A stretch of DNA of 15,119 nt from JBDTVS01 sp040007095. Its GTDB lineage: Bacteria > Acidobacteriota > Vicinamibacteria > Vicinamibacterales > CAVVIG01. Of the stretch, positions 1-8,333 are shown in pieces. Below the pieces are notes generated by a model, which was given only the letters and a program-made list of their open reading frames with translations, was not told where the DNA came from and made no database searches. The stretch's first letter is position 1. The number at the start of each line of letters is the position of its first letter. The translations under genes and the position numbers were made by a program. The stretch covers positions 1 to 15,119 of the forward strand of contig JBDTVS010000016.1 in the NCBI GenBank assembly GCA_040007095.1, given 5' to 3'.

Positions 1-2
1 AC

Positions 3-917
3 ATCGAGCGCGAGAAGAAGGTCGTGCTCGAAGAGATCAAGATGGTCGAGGATACCCCCGACGACCTCGTGCACGAGTTGTTCACGCAGGGCTTTTGGGA
101 GAACCATCCGCTCGGTCGGCCGATTCTGGGCCGCCCCGACACCGTCGAGTCGCTGGACGCCGACGTGCTGCGCCACTACTTCAAGAACGCCTACACCGCA
201 CCGAACCTGATTATTTCCGCCGTCGGCAATCTCGATCACGCCCGGGTGCGTGCCCTGGTGGAAGAGCGGTTCGCGACGCTTCCCAGGTCCGGCGAGGCGG
301 TCGTCGAGAATCGGCCGACGGTCGTGCCCAAAATCCTCATCCGCAACAAAGAGCTCGAGCAGAGCCATGTGTGCCTGGGCGCGAGCAGCTATCCGCAGAA
401 TCACAACGACCGCGACCGCTACTCCAGCTACGTCCTGAACACGCTGCTCGGCGGATCGATGAGCTCTCGTTTGTTCCAGAATATCCGCGAAAAGCGCGGC
501 CTTGCCTATGCGGTGTTCAGCGGACTGAGCGCCTACCGCGACGCGGGCTCATTCACCGTCTACGCCGGCTGCTCGAACGATGCGGTGGGCGAAGTCGTCG
601 ACCTGGTCGTCGAAGAGTTACGGGGCGTTCGAGACACCGTCGTGCCGCCCGCGGAATTGCAGCGCTCGAAAGATCATCTCAAGGGAAGCCTGATGCTCGG
701 TCTTGAGAGCACCGCCAGCCGGATGTCGCACCTGGCCCGTCAGGAGATCTACTTCGACAAGCAGTTCGGACTGGACGAAACGCTGCAGGGCATCGAGCGG
801 GTCACCTCCGAGGACGTGCAGCGGGTGGCTGGTGAGGTCTTCCAAGCGGGGTCGCTGTCGGCCACCGTGCTGGGCAATGTCAACGGGCTGGACATCTCCC
901 GCGAACGACTGTTGTGA
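3..917 (+). CDS. M16 family zinc metallopeptidase (pitrilysin/MPP-like), 3' part
   Basis: The reading frame is open from the window edge, so the 5' end lies outside. The visible 304 residues begin IEREKKVVLEEIKMVEDTPDD, the segment after the HxxEH zinc site in M16B peptidases; the second Glu of LEE (33-35) should be the third zinc ligand. HxxEH itself is not in the window. The second half carries the family's C-terminal-domain signature LGGSMSSRLFQNIREKRGLAY (about 441-510) followed by a Gly/Ser-rich strand. Family members degrade peptides; bacterial ones related to B. subtilis MlpA/YmxG are cytoplasmic, others are periplasmic, and the missing N-terminus prevents a choice. The stop TGA overlaps the purB GTG start (914-917), so the gene is probably co-transcribed with the purine genes. 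Family assignment is firm; substrate is unknown. Confidence 0.93.
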   Translation: MEREKKVVLEEIKMVEDTPDDLVHELFTQGFWENHPLGRPILGRPDTVESLDADVLRHYFKNAYTAPNLIISAVGNLDHARVRALVEERFATLPRSGEAVVENRPTVVPKILIRNKELEQSHVCLGASSYPQNHNDRDRYSSYVLNTLLGGSMSSRLFQNIREKRGLAYAVFSGLSAYRDAGSFTVYAGCSNDAVGEVVDLVVEELRGVRDTVVPPAELQRSKDHLKGSLMLGLESTASRMSHLARQEIYFDKQFGLDETLQGIERVTSEDVQRVAGEVFQAGSLSATVLGNVNGLDISRERLL

Positions 918-2260
918 TTCCGCGCTACACCCACCCCGACATGGGGCGAATCTGGAGCGACGAGCGGCGCTACCGGACATGGCTTGAGGTCGAGGTCGCC
1001 GCCGCGGAGGCGATGGCGACGGCGGGCCTGGTGCCCGAAGAGGCCGCGCGCGACATTCGAGATCGCGGAGACTTCGACATCTCCCGCATCGAAGAGATCG
1101 AACAGACGACCCAGCACGACGTCATCGCCTTCACCACGGCGGTTGCCGAAAAGGTCGGTGCGTCGGCCCGCTGGCTCCACTTCGGGATGACCTCGTCGGA
1201 CGTGATCGATACCGCGCAGGCATTGCAGATGCGCGATGCCTGCGACGTCATTCTCGGTGATTTGGACGCGCTGGCGGGCGTCGTCCGGGCGCGCGCGTTC
1301 GAGCACCGACGAACGCCGATGATCGGGCGGACGCATGGGGTTCATGCCGAGCCGATGACCTTCGGTCTGAAGCTGGCCTTGTGGTCGGCCGAGATCGAGC
1401 GCAACATCGCCCGCGTCCGGGTTGCCCGCACCGCGGTCTCGGTCGGCAAACTATCCGGCGCGGTCGGGACCTTCGCGCATCTCTCACCCAGGATCGAGGC
1501 GGCAACCTGCGAGCGTCTGGGCCTGGTCCCCGATGCGGTGTCGTCCCAGGTGATCCAACGCGACCGGCACGCGGAGTTGCTGGCGGCGCTCGCCATTACC
1601 GGTGCGTCGCTCGAGAAGTTCGCGCTGGAGATTCGCGGGCTGCAGAAAACAGAGATCGGCGAGGTCGAGGAGCCGTTCGCGACAGGCCAAAAGGGCTCGT
1701 CGGCGATGCCGCACAAGCGGAATCCGATCGGCTGCGAGCAAATCGTCGGGCTCGCGCGCGTGCTGAGGGGCAACGCGCATGCGGCATTCGAGAACATCGC
1801 GCTCTGGCACGAGCGCGACATCTCCCATTCCTCTGTGGAGCGCGTGATCCTCCCCGATAGCTTCATCGCATTGGATCACATGCTGCGTCGTCTCACGAGG
1901 ATCGTGAAGGGGCTGGTGGTCCATCCGGCGCGGATGCGCGAGAACTTGAACCGATCGCGGGGCGTGGTGTTTTCGGGTACCGTGCTGCTCGAGCTTGCCC
2001 GCAAAGGCGTCTCCCGCGAGCAGGCGTACGAATGGGTCCAGCGGCGCGCGATGCAATCGTTCACCGACGGACAGGATTTCAAGGAACTGCTGCTCGCCGA
2101 CCCGGATGTGATGGGCATCTTGACCCGCGCGGAGATCGAGCGGGCGTTCGACCTCGACGAGCAGTTCAGGCATGTCGACGAGATCTTTGCGAGAGTGTAC
2201 GAAGGGGCGGCGTTGCGCGCGGAGGCTCCAGAGACCGCCGCGGTTGGCAGCGGTCAGTGA
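914..2260 (+). CDS. purB: Adenylosuccinate lyase PurB
   Basis: Fumarase/aspartase superfamily lyase that splits SAICAR to AICAR plus fumarate and adenylosuccinate to AMP plus fumarate. The 448-residue protein starts MIPRYTHPDMGRIWSDE, a typical PurB N-terminus. Residues matching known catalytic sites are visible: H68 (TQHDV), H89 (WLHFG), H141 (GRTHGVHAEP) and the flexible signature loop GSSAMPHKRNP at about 261-271. Length is slightly above the usual ~430; the extra is a poorly conserved C-terminal tail (about residues 435-448). The GTG start at 914 overlaps the M16 stop in a GTGA quartet and no Shine-Dalgarno sequence is evident, consistent with coupling. A 76-bp gap without a recognisable gene follows before purS; purC, which often sits there, is absent. 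Confidence 0.97.
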   Translation: MIPRYTHPDMGRIWSDERRYRTWLEVEVAAAEAMATAGLVPEEAARDIRDRGDFDISRIEEIEQTTQHDVIAFTTAVAEKVGASARWLHFGMTSSDVIDTAQALQMRDACDVILGDLDALAGVVRARAFEHRRTPMIGRTHGVHAEPMTFGLKLALWSAEIERNIARVRVARTAVSVGKLSGAVGTFAHLSPRIEAATCERLGLVPDAVSSQVIQRDRHAELLAALAITGASLEKFALEIRGLQKTEIGEVEEPFATGQKGSSAMPHKRNPIGCEQIVGLARVLRGNAHAAFENIALWHERDISHSSVERVILPDSFIALDHMLRRLTRIVKGLVVHPARMRENLNRSRGVVFSGTVLLELARKGVSREQAYEWVQRRAMQSFTDGQDFKELLLADPDVMGILTRAEIERAFDLDEQFRHVDEIFARVYEGAALRAEAPETAAVGSGQ

Positions 2261-2336
2261 GAGTCCGCGTGGCCGAACCCGTATCGCTCGAGCCGAAACG
2301 GGCGCGCTTCAACGATCAACGACTAGGGATCAACTC

Positions 2337-2579
2337 ATGAGGGCTCGGGTGTTCGTCACGCTGAAACCGTCGGTTTTCGATCCCCAGGGCCGCACCATCG
2401 CCGACGCGCTGCATTCGCTCGGCTATGGCGCCGTCGAGGACGTGCGGCAGGGGAAGTACTTCGAGCTGGATCTGAAGACGGCCGACGCCTCGGAAGCGCG
2501 GGCGCTTGCCGCTGAAGTGGCCGACAAGCTGCTCGCGAATCCGGTGATCGAGAGCTATCGTGTCGAGGTCGACGCATGA
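2337..2579 (+). CDS. purS: Phosphoribosylformylglycinamidine synthase subunit PurS
   Basis: Small 80-residue subunit that bridges PurQ and PurL in the three-part FGAM synthetase (FGAR + Gln + ATP to FGAM). The sequence MRARVFVTLKPSVFDPQG, then LHSLGYGAVEDVRQGKYFEL and the C-terminal NPVIESYRVEV, is the classic PurS pattern of a single small alpha/beta domain that dimerises. The ATG at 2337 is preceded by an AGGGA ribosome-binding site (2325-2329). The reading frame extends upstream, but that part does not look like PurS and overlaps purB. The stop overlaps purQ in an ATGA quartet, suggesting stoichiometric coupled translation. Confidence 0.96.
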   Translation: MRARVFVTLKPSVFDPQGRTIADALHSLGYGAVEDVRQGKYFELDLKTADASEARALAAEVADKLLANPVIESYRVEVDA

Positions 2580-3289
2580 AGTTTGCCGTGGTGGTGTTCC
2601 CCGGCAGTAACTGCGACGAGGACGCTTTCCATGCGGCCACAGACGTGCTTGGCGAGCGCGCCGAGTATGTCTGGCACAAGGAGAGCAGCCTCAAGGACGC
2701 CGACGTGGTGATCCTCCCCGGCGGTTTCGCGCACGGCGACTACCTTCGCACCGGCGCGATGGCGCGTTTCTCGCCGATCATGCGCGCCGTCGAGGCGTTC
2801 GCCGCCGACGGCGGGCCGGTGCTCGGCATCTGCAATGGCTTCCAGATCCTGCTCGAGGCCGGGCTGCTGCCGGGCGCGATGCTGCGCAACCGCGACCTCA
2901 AGTTTCACTGCGAACACGTGCACGTCAGGGTCGAGCACACCGACACGCCGTTCACGCGTGCGTGCCGCGCTGGCGCCGTCCTGCGGATCCCGATCGCGCA
3001 CGGCGACGGCAATTACTTCGCGGATCCGGAAACGATTGCCCGGCTCGAGGCGAACCGGCAGGTCATTTTTCGTTACACCGATGCCGCCGGCCTAGTGACC
3101 GACGCGGCCAATCCCAATGGTTCCGCTTCGGGGATCGCGGGACTCTGCAGCGAGCGCCGCAATGTCGTCGGCTTGATGCCGCATCCAGAGCGAGCCTGTG
3201 AATCGGCCCTTGGCAGCGTGGACGGCCTGCAGATTTTCAGGTCGGCCGTCGACGCCATCAACCTCCACTGCGTGCTGCAGACGGCATGA
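2576..3289 (+). CDS. purQ: FGAM synthase glutaminase subunit PurQ
   Basis: Class I glutamine amidotransferase that releases ammonia from glutamine for PurL. The 237-residue protein begins MKFAVVVFPGSNCDED. The nucleophile elbow GICNGFQ places the catalytic Cys at residue 86; the MPHPER motif supplies H203 and E205 to complete the triad. The internal VVILPGGFAHGDYLR is also diagnostic of PurQ. The length fits the standalone PurQ family (about 220-240) rather than the fused large PurL. A GAGGT sequence at 2565-2569, inside the purS 3' end, is a plausible ribosome-binding site. ATGA overlaps occur at both ends, with purS upstream and purL downstream. Confidence 0.97.
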   Translation: MKFAVVVFPGSNCDEDAFHAATDVLGERAEYVWHKESSLKDADVVILPGGFAHGDYLRTGAMARFSPIMRAVEAFAADGGPVLGICNGFQILLEAGLLPGAMLRNRDLKFHCEHVHVRVEHTDTPFTRACRAGAVLRIPIAHGDGNYFADPETIARLEANRQVIFRYTDAAGLVTDAANPNGSASGIAGLCSERRNVVGLMPHPERACESALGSVDGLQIFRSAVDAINLHCVLQTA

Positions 3290-5523
3290 TCGACGCAACC
3301 GTTCTCGCGCGCCACGGCGTCACCCCCGACGAGTACGATCGCATCGTACAGTTTCTCGGTCGCGAGCCGAACTTGACCGAGCTCGGCATCTTCTCCGTGA
3401 TGTGGTCCGAACACTGCAGCTACAAGAGCTCGCGCGTGCACTTGAAGACGCTGCCGACCGAGGGTCCGCAAGTGTTGCAGGGTCCGGGCGAGAACGCCGG
3501 CGCGGTCGATATCGGTGAAGGCCTCGCCGCGGTGTTCAAGATCGAATCGCACAATCACCCGTCCTTTATCGAGCCCTATCAGGGCGCCGCGACGGGCGTC
3601 GGCGGCATCATCCGCGATATCTTCACGATGGGCGCCCGTCCGATTGCCCTCCTCAATTCGCTCCGGTTCGGGGCGCTCGACCAGCCCGGCACGCCGCGGC
3701 TCATGGAGGGCGTCGTCGCCGGCATCGCCGGATACGGCAACGCCATCGGCATCCCGACGGTGGGCGGCGAAATCTGCTTCGAGCCTTCGTACGCGGGCAA
3801 TCCGCTCGTGAACGTGTTCTGTCTCGGTGTGGCCAAAGCGTCCGACATCATCAAGGGCGTGGCCTCGGGCGTCGGCAACAGCGTGTACTACGTCGGCGCC
3901 AAGACGGGCCGCGACGGCATTCATGGCGCGACCATGGCTTCGGCGGAATTCGACGAGCATTCCGCCGAAAAGCGGCCGGCGGTCCAGGTCGGCGATCCCT
4001 TCATGGAGAAGCTGCTGCTCGAGGCGTGTCTCGAGGTCATGCAGACCGACACCCTCGTTGGTATTCAGGACATGGGGGCGGCGGGCCTGACCTGCTCCAC
4101 CACCGAAATGGGATCGCGCGGCGGCGTTGGGATCGAGATCGACGTGGCGCTCGTGCCGCAACGCGAGATCGGCATGACTCCCTACGAGATCATGCTCTCC
4201 GAGTCGCAAGAGCGGATGCTCCTGGTCGTGAAGCGCGGCCGGGAAGCCGAGGTCGAGCGGATCTTTAATAAATGGGATCTGCATGCGGTTCACATCGGCG
4301 AAGTAACGGGCGACGGTCTCCTGCGCGTGAAAAACCAGGGCACGGTGGTCGCCGAGATTCCCAATCGCGCGTTGACCGACGAGGCGCCGGTCTACCATCG
4401 CCCGATGGCCGAACCAGAATATCTGGCGGAGGTGCGGTCTCTCGACCTGCGCGCGCTTCCTCCGGCGCCGCCGCCGAACGATGCGTTGCTGATGCTCCTC
4501 GGGTCGCCTACCATTGGCAGCAAGCGCTGGGTCTATCGCCAGTACGACCATATGGTGCGGACGAATACCGTGAACATGCCCGGCATGGGCGCCGGCGTCG
4601 TCCGGATCAAGGGCACCGATCGCGCGCTGGCATTGTCCGTCGATGGCAACGGCCGGTATTGCTATCTCGACCCCTACCGCGGCGCGATTCTCGCCGTCGC
4701 CGAAGCGGCGCGCAACGTGGCGTGCGCCGGCGGCCGGCCCCTTGGCGCCACCAACTGTCTGAATTTCGGCAACCCCGAGCGTGCGTCGACAATGTGGCAG
4801 TTCGCGCAGGCGGTGGCTGGCATCGGCGAGGCCTGCCGGGCCCTGAGTGTGCCCATCACCGGCGGCAACGTCAGCCTGTACAACGAGACCGACGGCAAGG
4901 CGATCTATCCGACGCCGGTGATCGGCGTCGTTGGCCTGCTCGAACACGCCGACCGCGTCGTGGGGCGGCGCTTCCAGGCGCCTGGCGATGTCATTGTGGC
5001 GCTTGGGATCAACCGTGGGGAATTGGGCGGCAGTGAGTACCTGAAGGTGGTCCACGGGCTGGTGCGGGGAGCGCCGCCGGCGATCGAACTGACGGCGGAG
5101 CGATCGCTCCAGGCCCTGCTGGTGCAGCTCGCCGATGAGCGGCTGGTCCGATCGGCGCACGACTGCTCCGATGGCGGCTTGGCGGTGGCACTGGCGGAAA
5201 GCTGTTTCGATACCGAAGGACTCGGCGCCGAGGTGGCAATCGAAGCCGACGCGTCTTCGCCCCTCGATCCGATCGTCTGCGCCGCGGCGTTGTTCGGCGA
5301 ATCGGCAACGCGGGTCGTTCTTTCGGTCACTGAAGAGGATTTGCCGGCGGTGCTCGAACGCGCCGCCGCGGCCGGCGTCCCGGCGAGGACGATCGGCCGG
5401 ACCGGCGGCCAGCGCCTGCGCATCGCCGTCGACGGTCGGACGGCGATTGACGTCGAAATCGAGGAGGCCGAGCGCGTCTGGTCGACGACTGTCGGGCGGC
5501 ACTTCGTGAAACGCGTGGCATGA
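3286..5523 (+). CDS. purL: FGAM synthase synthetase subunit PurL (small form)
   Basis: ATP-dependent subunit converting FGAR to FGAM, fourth step of IMP synthesis; uses ammonia delivered by PurQ through the PurS complex. At 745 residues it is the small PurL type, not the ~1300-residue fused enzyme. Visible motifs: SVMWSEHCSYKSSR (His43 matching the catalytic His of Thermotoga PurL), the ATP/Mg segment KIESHNHPS (about 85-93), GAATGVGGIIRD, TGGNVSLYNE near 525 in the second half, and DCSDGGLAVALAE at 626-638. Two AIR-synthase-like halves are thus present. The ATG overlaps the purQ stop (3286-3289); no strong ribosome-binding site is evident. A gap of 94 bp follows before purF. Confidence 0.97.
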   Translation: MIDATVLARHGVTPDEYDRIVQFLGREPNLTELGIFSVMWSEHCSYKSSRVHLKTLPTEGPQVLQGPGENAGAVDIGEGLAAVFKIESHNHPSFIEPYQGAATGVGGIIRDIFTMGARPIALLNSLRFGALDQPGTPRLMEGVVAGIAGYGNAIGIPTVGGEICFEPSYAGNPLVNVFCLGVAKASDIIKGVASGVGNSVYYVGAKTGRDGIHGATMASAEFDEHSAEKRPAVQVGDPFMEKLLLEACLEVMQTDTLVGIQDMGAAGLTCSTTEMGSRGGVGIEIDVALVPQREIGMTPYEIMLSESQERMLLVVKRGREAEVERIFNKWDLHAVHIGEVTGDGLLRVKNQGTVVAEIPNRALTDEAPVYHRPMAEPEYLAEVRSLDLRALPPAPPPNDALLMLLGSPTIGSKRWVYRQYDHMVRTNTVNMPGMGAGVVRIKGTDRALALSVDGNGRYCYLDPYRGAILAVAEAARNVACAGGRPLGATNCLNFGNPERASTMWQFAQAVAGIGEACRALSVPITGGNVSLYNETDGKAIYPTPVIGVVGLLEHADRVVGRRFQAPGDVIVALGINRGELGGSEYLKVVHGLVRGAPPAIELTAERSLQALLVQLADERLVRSAHDCSDGGLAVALAESCFDTEGLGAEVAIEADASSPLDPIVCAAALFGESATRVVLSVTEEDLPAVLERAAAAGVPARTIGRTGGQRLRIAVDGRTAIDVEIEEAERVWSTTVGRHFVKRVA

Positions 5524-5617
5524 ACGGTTGACGTATCGTCAGATGACGCGTGGCCGACCGTCAGCCGATGGCGTTGGTCGCCCGGGCAACGGTCGAGCCG
5601 CAGCGTTCAAGGGAAAC

Positions 5618-7042
5618 ATGATCGACAAGTTCAAAGACGAGTGCGGCGTCTTCGGCATCTTCGGTCATCCCGAGGCGGCGAACATGACCTACCTCGGGCT
5701 CTACGCGCTTCAGCATCGCGGCCAGGAGAGCGGAGGCATCGCCGTTTCCGATGGCACCGTCGTGCGCCTCTCGAGGGCGATGGGTTATGTCGCCGACGCC
5801 TTCGACACCGAGACGCTGGCCAGCCTGCCGGGCGCTCGAGCGATCGGCCATGTGCGCTATTCGACTGCCGGCTCCAGCCAGTTGTCGAATGCACAGCCGT
5901 TCCTGATTGATTGCGCACACGGACAGATTGCGATCGGCCACAACGGCAATCTGATCAACGCGCAGGAACTGCGCGACGAGCTCGTGAGACGGGGGTCGAT
6001 TTTCCAATCGACGTCCGACACCGAAGTCGTCCTACATCTATACGCCCGTTCCAGAGCCAGGACGATTGAAGAGGCCGTGGTGGAAGCCGTGACGCAGGGA
6101 CGGGGCGCGTTCTCCTTTGTCCTGCTGACCAAAGACCGTTTGATCGCGGTTCGCGACCCGCATGGGTTCAGACCGCTCGCCCTCGGGCGCCTGGGCGACG
6201 CGCTGGTCGTCTGCTCGGAAACGTGCGCGATGGATTTGATCGGCGCCACCTACGTGCGCGACATCGAGCCGGGCGAGGTGCTGGTCATCAGTGCGGAGGG
6301 GATGAAGTCGCTCAAGCCGTTTGCGCCGGCGAAGCTCGCGCACTGCGTGTTCGAGCACGTCTATTTCGCGCGGCCCGACAGCTACGTGTTTGGCACCAGC
6401 GTGAACGAAGTACGCACGAATCTCGGGCGTATTCTGGCTCGTGAACATTTGGTGGACGCCGACGTGGTGGTGCCCGTCCCCGACTCGGGGGTGTGCGCGG
6501 CGATGGGCTTCGCCGAGGAATCCGGCATTCCACTTCGTATGGGCCTCATCCGCAACCACTATGTCGGCCGGACGTTTATCGAGCCCCAGTCCGCGATCCG
6601 CCATTTCGGCGTGAGGGTAAAGTTGAATCCGGTGCGGAGCATTCTCAATGGCCGCCGCGTGATTCTCATCGACGACTCGATTGTGCGAGGAACGACGAGC
6701 CGCAAGATCGTGAAGATGGTTCGAGCGGCGGGCGCCAAAGAGGTTCACGTCAGGATCAGTTGTCCGCCGACCATTTCCCCGTGCTTCTACGGCATCGACA
6801 CCCCGCGTCGCTCCGAGCTTATTGCCGCCACGCACACGCTCGAGGAAATCACGACCTATCTCGACGCCGACAGCGTCGCGTATCTCAGCCTGGAAGGACT
6901 GCTGAACGCGGTCGGTTCGGCGAGCGATTCATACTGCTCGTCCTGCTACACGGGCCGCTACCCGGTCGAGTTTCCCAGGGACGAAACCAGTTACCTGCAG
7001 CTCGCGTTGAAGCTGGACAAGACCGAGGCGGTCGTCAAATAA
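5618..7042 (+). CDS. purF: Amidophosphoribosyltransferase PurF, [4Fe-4S] type
   Basis: First committed step: PRPP + Gln to phosphoribosylamine. The chosen ATG gives 474 residues starting MIDKFKDECGVFGIFG. Cys9 should become the N-terminal nucleophile after loss of a short propeptide, as in B. subtilis PurF. The N-terminal Ntn glutaminase domain includes LQHRGQESGG and GHVRYSTAG; the phosphoribosyltransferase domain has the PRPP loop VILIDDSIVRGTT (about 348-360). Cysteines at 243, 389, 440 and 443 match the spacing of the B. subtilis cluster ligands, with the C-terminal pair in CSSCYTGRYPVEF. The cluster in that family makes the enzyme oxygen-sensitive. The frame stays open up to a TTG at 5528, but that 30-residue extension is unlike PurF and would block propeptide logic. 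AAGGG at 5609-5613 is a modest ribosome-binding site. Confidence 0.96.
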   Translation: MIDKFKDECGVFGIFGHPEAANMTYLGLYALQHRGQESGGIAVSDGTVVRLSRAMGYVADAFDTETLASLPGARAIGHVRYSTAGSSQLSNAQPFLIDCAHGQIAIGHNGNLINAQELRDELVRRGSIFQSTSDTEVVLHLYARSRARTIEEAVVEAVTQGRGAFSFVLLTKDRLIAVRDPHGFRPLALGRLGDALVVCSETCAMDLIGATYVRDIEPGEVLVISAEGMKSLKPFAPAKLAHCVFEHVYFARPDSYVFGTSVNEVRTNLGRILAREHLVDADVVVPVPDSGVCAAMGFAEESGIPLRMGLIRNHYVGRTFIEPQSAIRHFGVRVKLNPVRSILNGRRVILIDDSIVRGTTSRKIVKMVRAAGAKEVHVRISCPPTISPCFYGIDTPRRSELIAATHTLEEITTYLDADSVAYLSLEGLLNAVGSASDSYCSSCYTGRYPVEFPRDETSYLQLALKLDKTEAVVK

Positions 7043-7076
7043 GGCAAAACTAGAGCAGAAGCAGGGTAGGAAAAGC

Positions 7077-7084
7077 GGAAGGTG
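7077..7084 (+). promoter_or_regulatory. Ribosome binding site deciding the HEAT-protein GTG start
   Basis: GGAAGGTG lies seven bases before the GTG at 7092. It is the best Shine-Dalgarno-like sequence in the purine cluster and supports GTG 7092 as the start, which places a complete signal peptide at the N-terminus. It sits in a short purine-rich gap (7043-7091) after purF. Confidence 0.6.
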
Positions 7085-7091
7085 CAATCAC

Positions 7092-8333
7092 GTGTCAGGC
7101 ACGACTGAAGTGGCGCGAAGACGGCTCACACGAGCGGCCCTGCTGGGGGTCGTGATCTTTCTGAGCGTGGCCTGCGCCGTGGCTGCGCAGGAGCCCGCCG
7201 CGCCGCAAGCCGTTTCCGCTGCCCAACTTCAGGCTGCGATCGACAAGCTCGGCAACCTCGACTATGCGACCCGCACGACCGCCGCGCGCACGATTCGGCG
7301 CACGCCCGGCTCCCAGGCGGTTCCCGCGCTCCTGCAAGCGGTCGGCGAGCATGCCGACGGGTACGTGCGATACCGGGCGCTGGTGCTGCTCACCGGCTTC
7401 AACGATCCGCGCACCAAAGACGCCATGCGCGAGTCGGTGAACAGTCCCAACGATCGGCTGCGCACGGTCGCATACAGCTTCTTCGAGCACAGCCCCGACC
7501 CAGCCCTCGTCGCATCGCTGCTCGCGGCATTCGACAAAGAGCAGGCAGAGTTCGTGCGCCCCGCTCTGATTCGCGCGCTGGCGGTCGCCGTGAGAGACCT
7601 GACCGCCTCGGCGCCGCGTGCCGACATCACGCGTGCTCAGCAGGCCCTCGTGGTTGACGTCTCCCGAGGGGAGGATTTTTTCCGCAGCGTGGTCATCGAG
7701 GCGCTCGGCGACTACAAGGCGTCATATGCCTTCGACGCGATCACCGCCGTCGCCAAGCTGAACGGTCCCTTGCAGGACGATGCGGCGCTGGCGCTCGGGA
7801 AGATCGGCGACAAGCGCGCGCTGGCGACGCTCGCCGGCCTGCAGCGGACCGCCCCCCGAGCGTCGCAGTCGTCCATCGCCGCCGCGATCTGCTTGCTCGA
7901 CGTCAACTGCGGCACGCACGAGGGCTTCATCGCCGAGACGCTCGCCTTTGCCGACAAGAATCCCGGGTTCCAGGAGCTGCTTCGCGGCGCCGCGGCCGGT
8001 CTCGGCGCCCTTGCCGTTGCCGGTCATGCCGAGTCGCTCAACACGCTCTTCCGGATTGGCATCCCGGCCACCGACGACGCGACCAGGGCGCCGGTGGCGC
8101 TGGCGGTTGCTGCGGTCGCGCTGCGGAACACGGCGCTCATTCTGCCGTGGCTCGAAAAAGCTCCAAACCAGGCGGCGGCGATTGCGCTGCTCGCGGAAGG
8201 CATCGAGATGCTCGAGGAAGATCTCGACAAGGAACGGTTCTTCGCATTGACCCGGCGCCTCTACTGGGATGCGCCGGAGAAATCGCCAACCCGCGCGCTC
8301 GCGCAAACCCTGATTGGGAAACTGGATTTTTGA
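7092..8333 (+). CDS. Exported HEAT-repeat (armadillo-like) protein of unknown function
   Basis: 413 residues. The N-terminus has basic residues (ARRRLTR), a hydrophobic stretch (about 15-30) and a signal-peptidase I-like site AVAA|QEP after residue 32. SVAC at 25-28 resembles a lipobox only poorly. The mature protein is almost all short paired helices rich in Ala/Leu with HEAT-type features: conserved ALVLL, DDAALALGKIGDKRALATL (about 229-247) and VPALLQAVGEHADGYVRYRAL (about 77-97). No catalytic motif is visible. HEAT repeats usually form protein-binding solenoids, so a scaffold in the periplasm is the most that can be inferred. It follows purF by 49 bp with its own good ribosome-binding site, and its TGA overlaps the purM TTG start. 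Co-transcription with purine genes is likely, a purine role is not shown. Confidence 0.88.
   Translation: MSGTTEVARRRLTRAALLGVVIFLSVACAVAAQEPAAPQAVSAAQLQAAIDKLGNLDYATRTTAARTIRRTPGSQAVPALLQAVGEHADGYVRYRALVLLTGFNDPRTKDAMRESVNSPNDRLRTVAYSFFEHSPDPALVASLLAAFDKEQAEFVRPALIRALAVAVRDLTASAPRADITRAQQALVVDVSRGEDFFRSVVIEALGDYKASYAFDAITAVAKLNGPLQDDAALALGKIGDKRALATLAGLQRTAPRASQSSIAAAICLLDVNCGTHEGFIAETLAFADKNPGFQELLRGAAAGLGALAVAGHAESLNTLFRIGIPATDDATRAPVALAVAAVALRNTALILPWLEKAPNQAAAIALLAEGIEMLEEDLDKERFFALTRRLYWDAPEKSPTRALAQTLIGKLDF

Noticed and set aside
3073..5502. 809-codon open frame on the minus strand opposite purL and the purQ 3' end
   Set aside because: Its protein is Arg/His/Asp-rich with no recognisable domain, and it lies antisense to strongly conserved purL and purQ. 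In high-GC DNA such frames arise from codon bias in the real gene.
5528..5617. Upstream extension of purF to TTG 5528
   Set aside because: The 30 extra residues do not resemble PurF, and the ATG at 5618 gives the short propeptide before the nucleophile Cys seen in the family.
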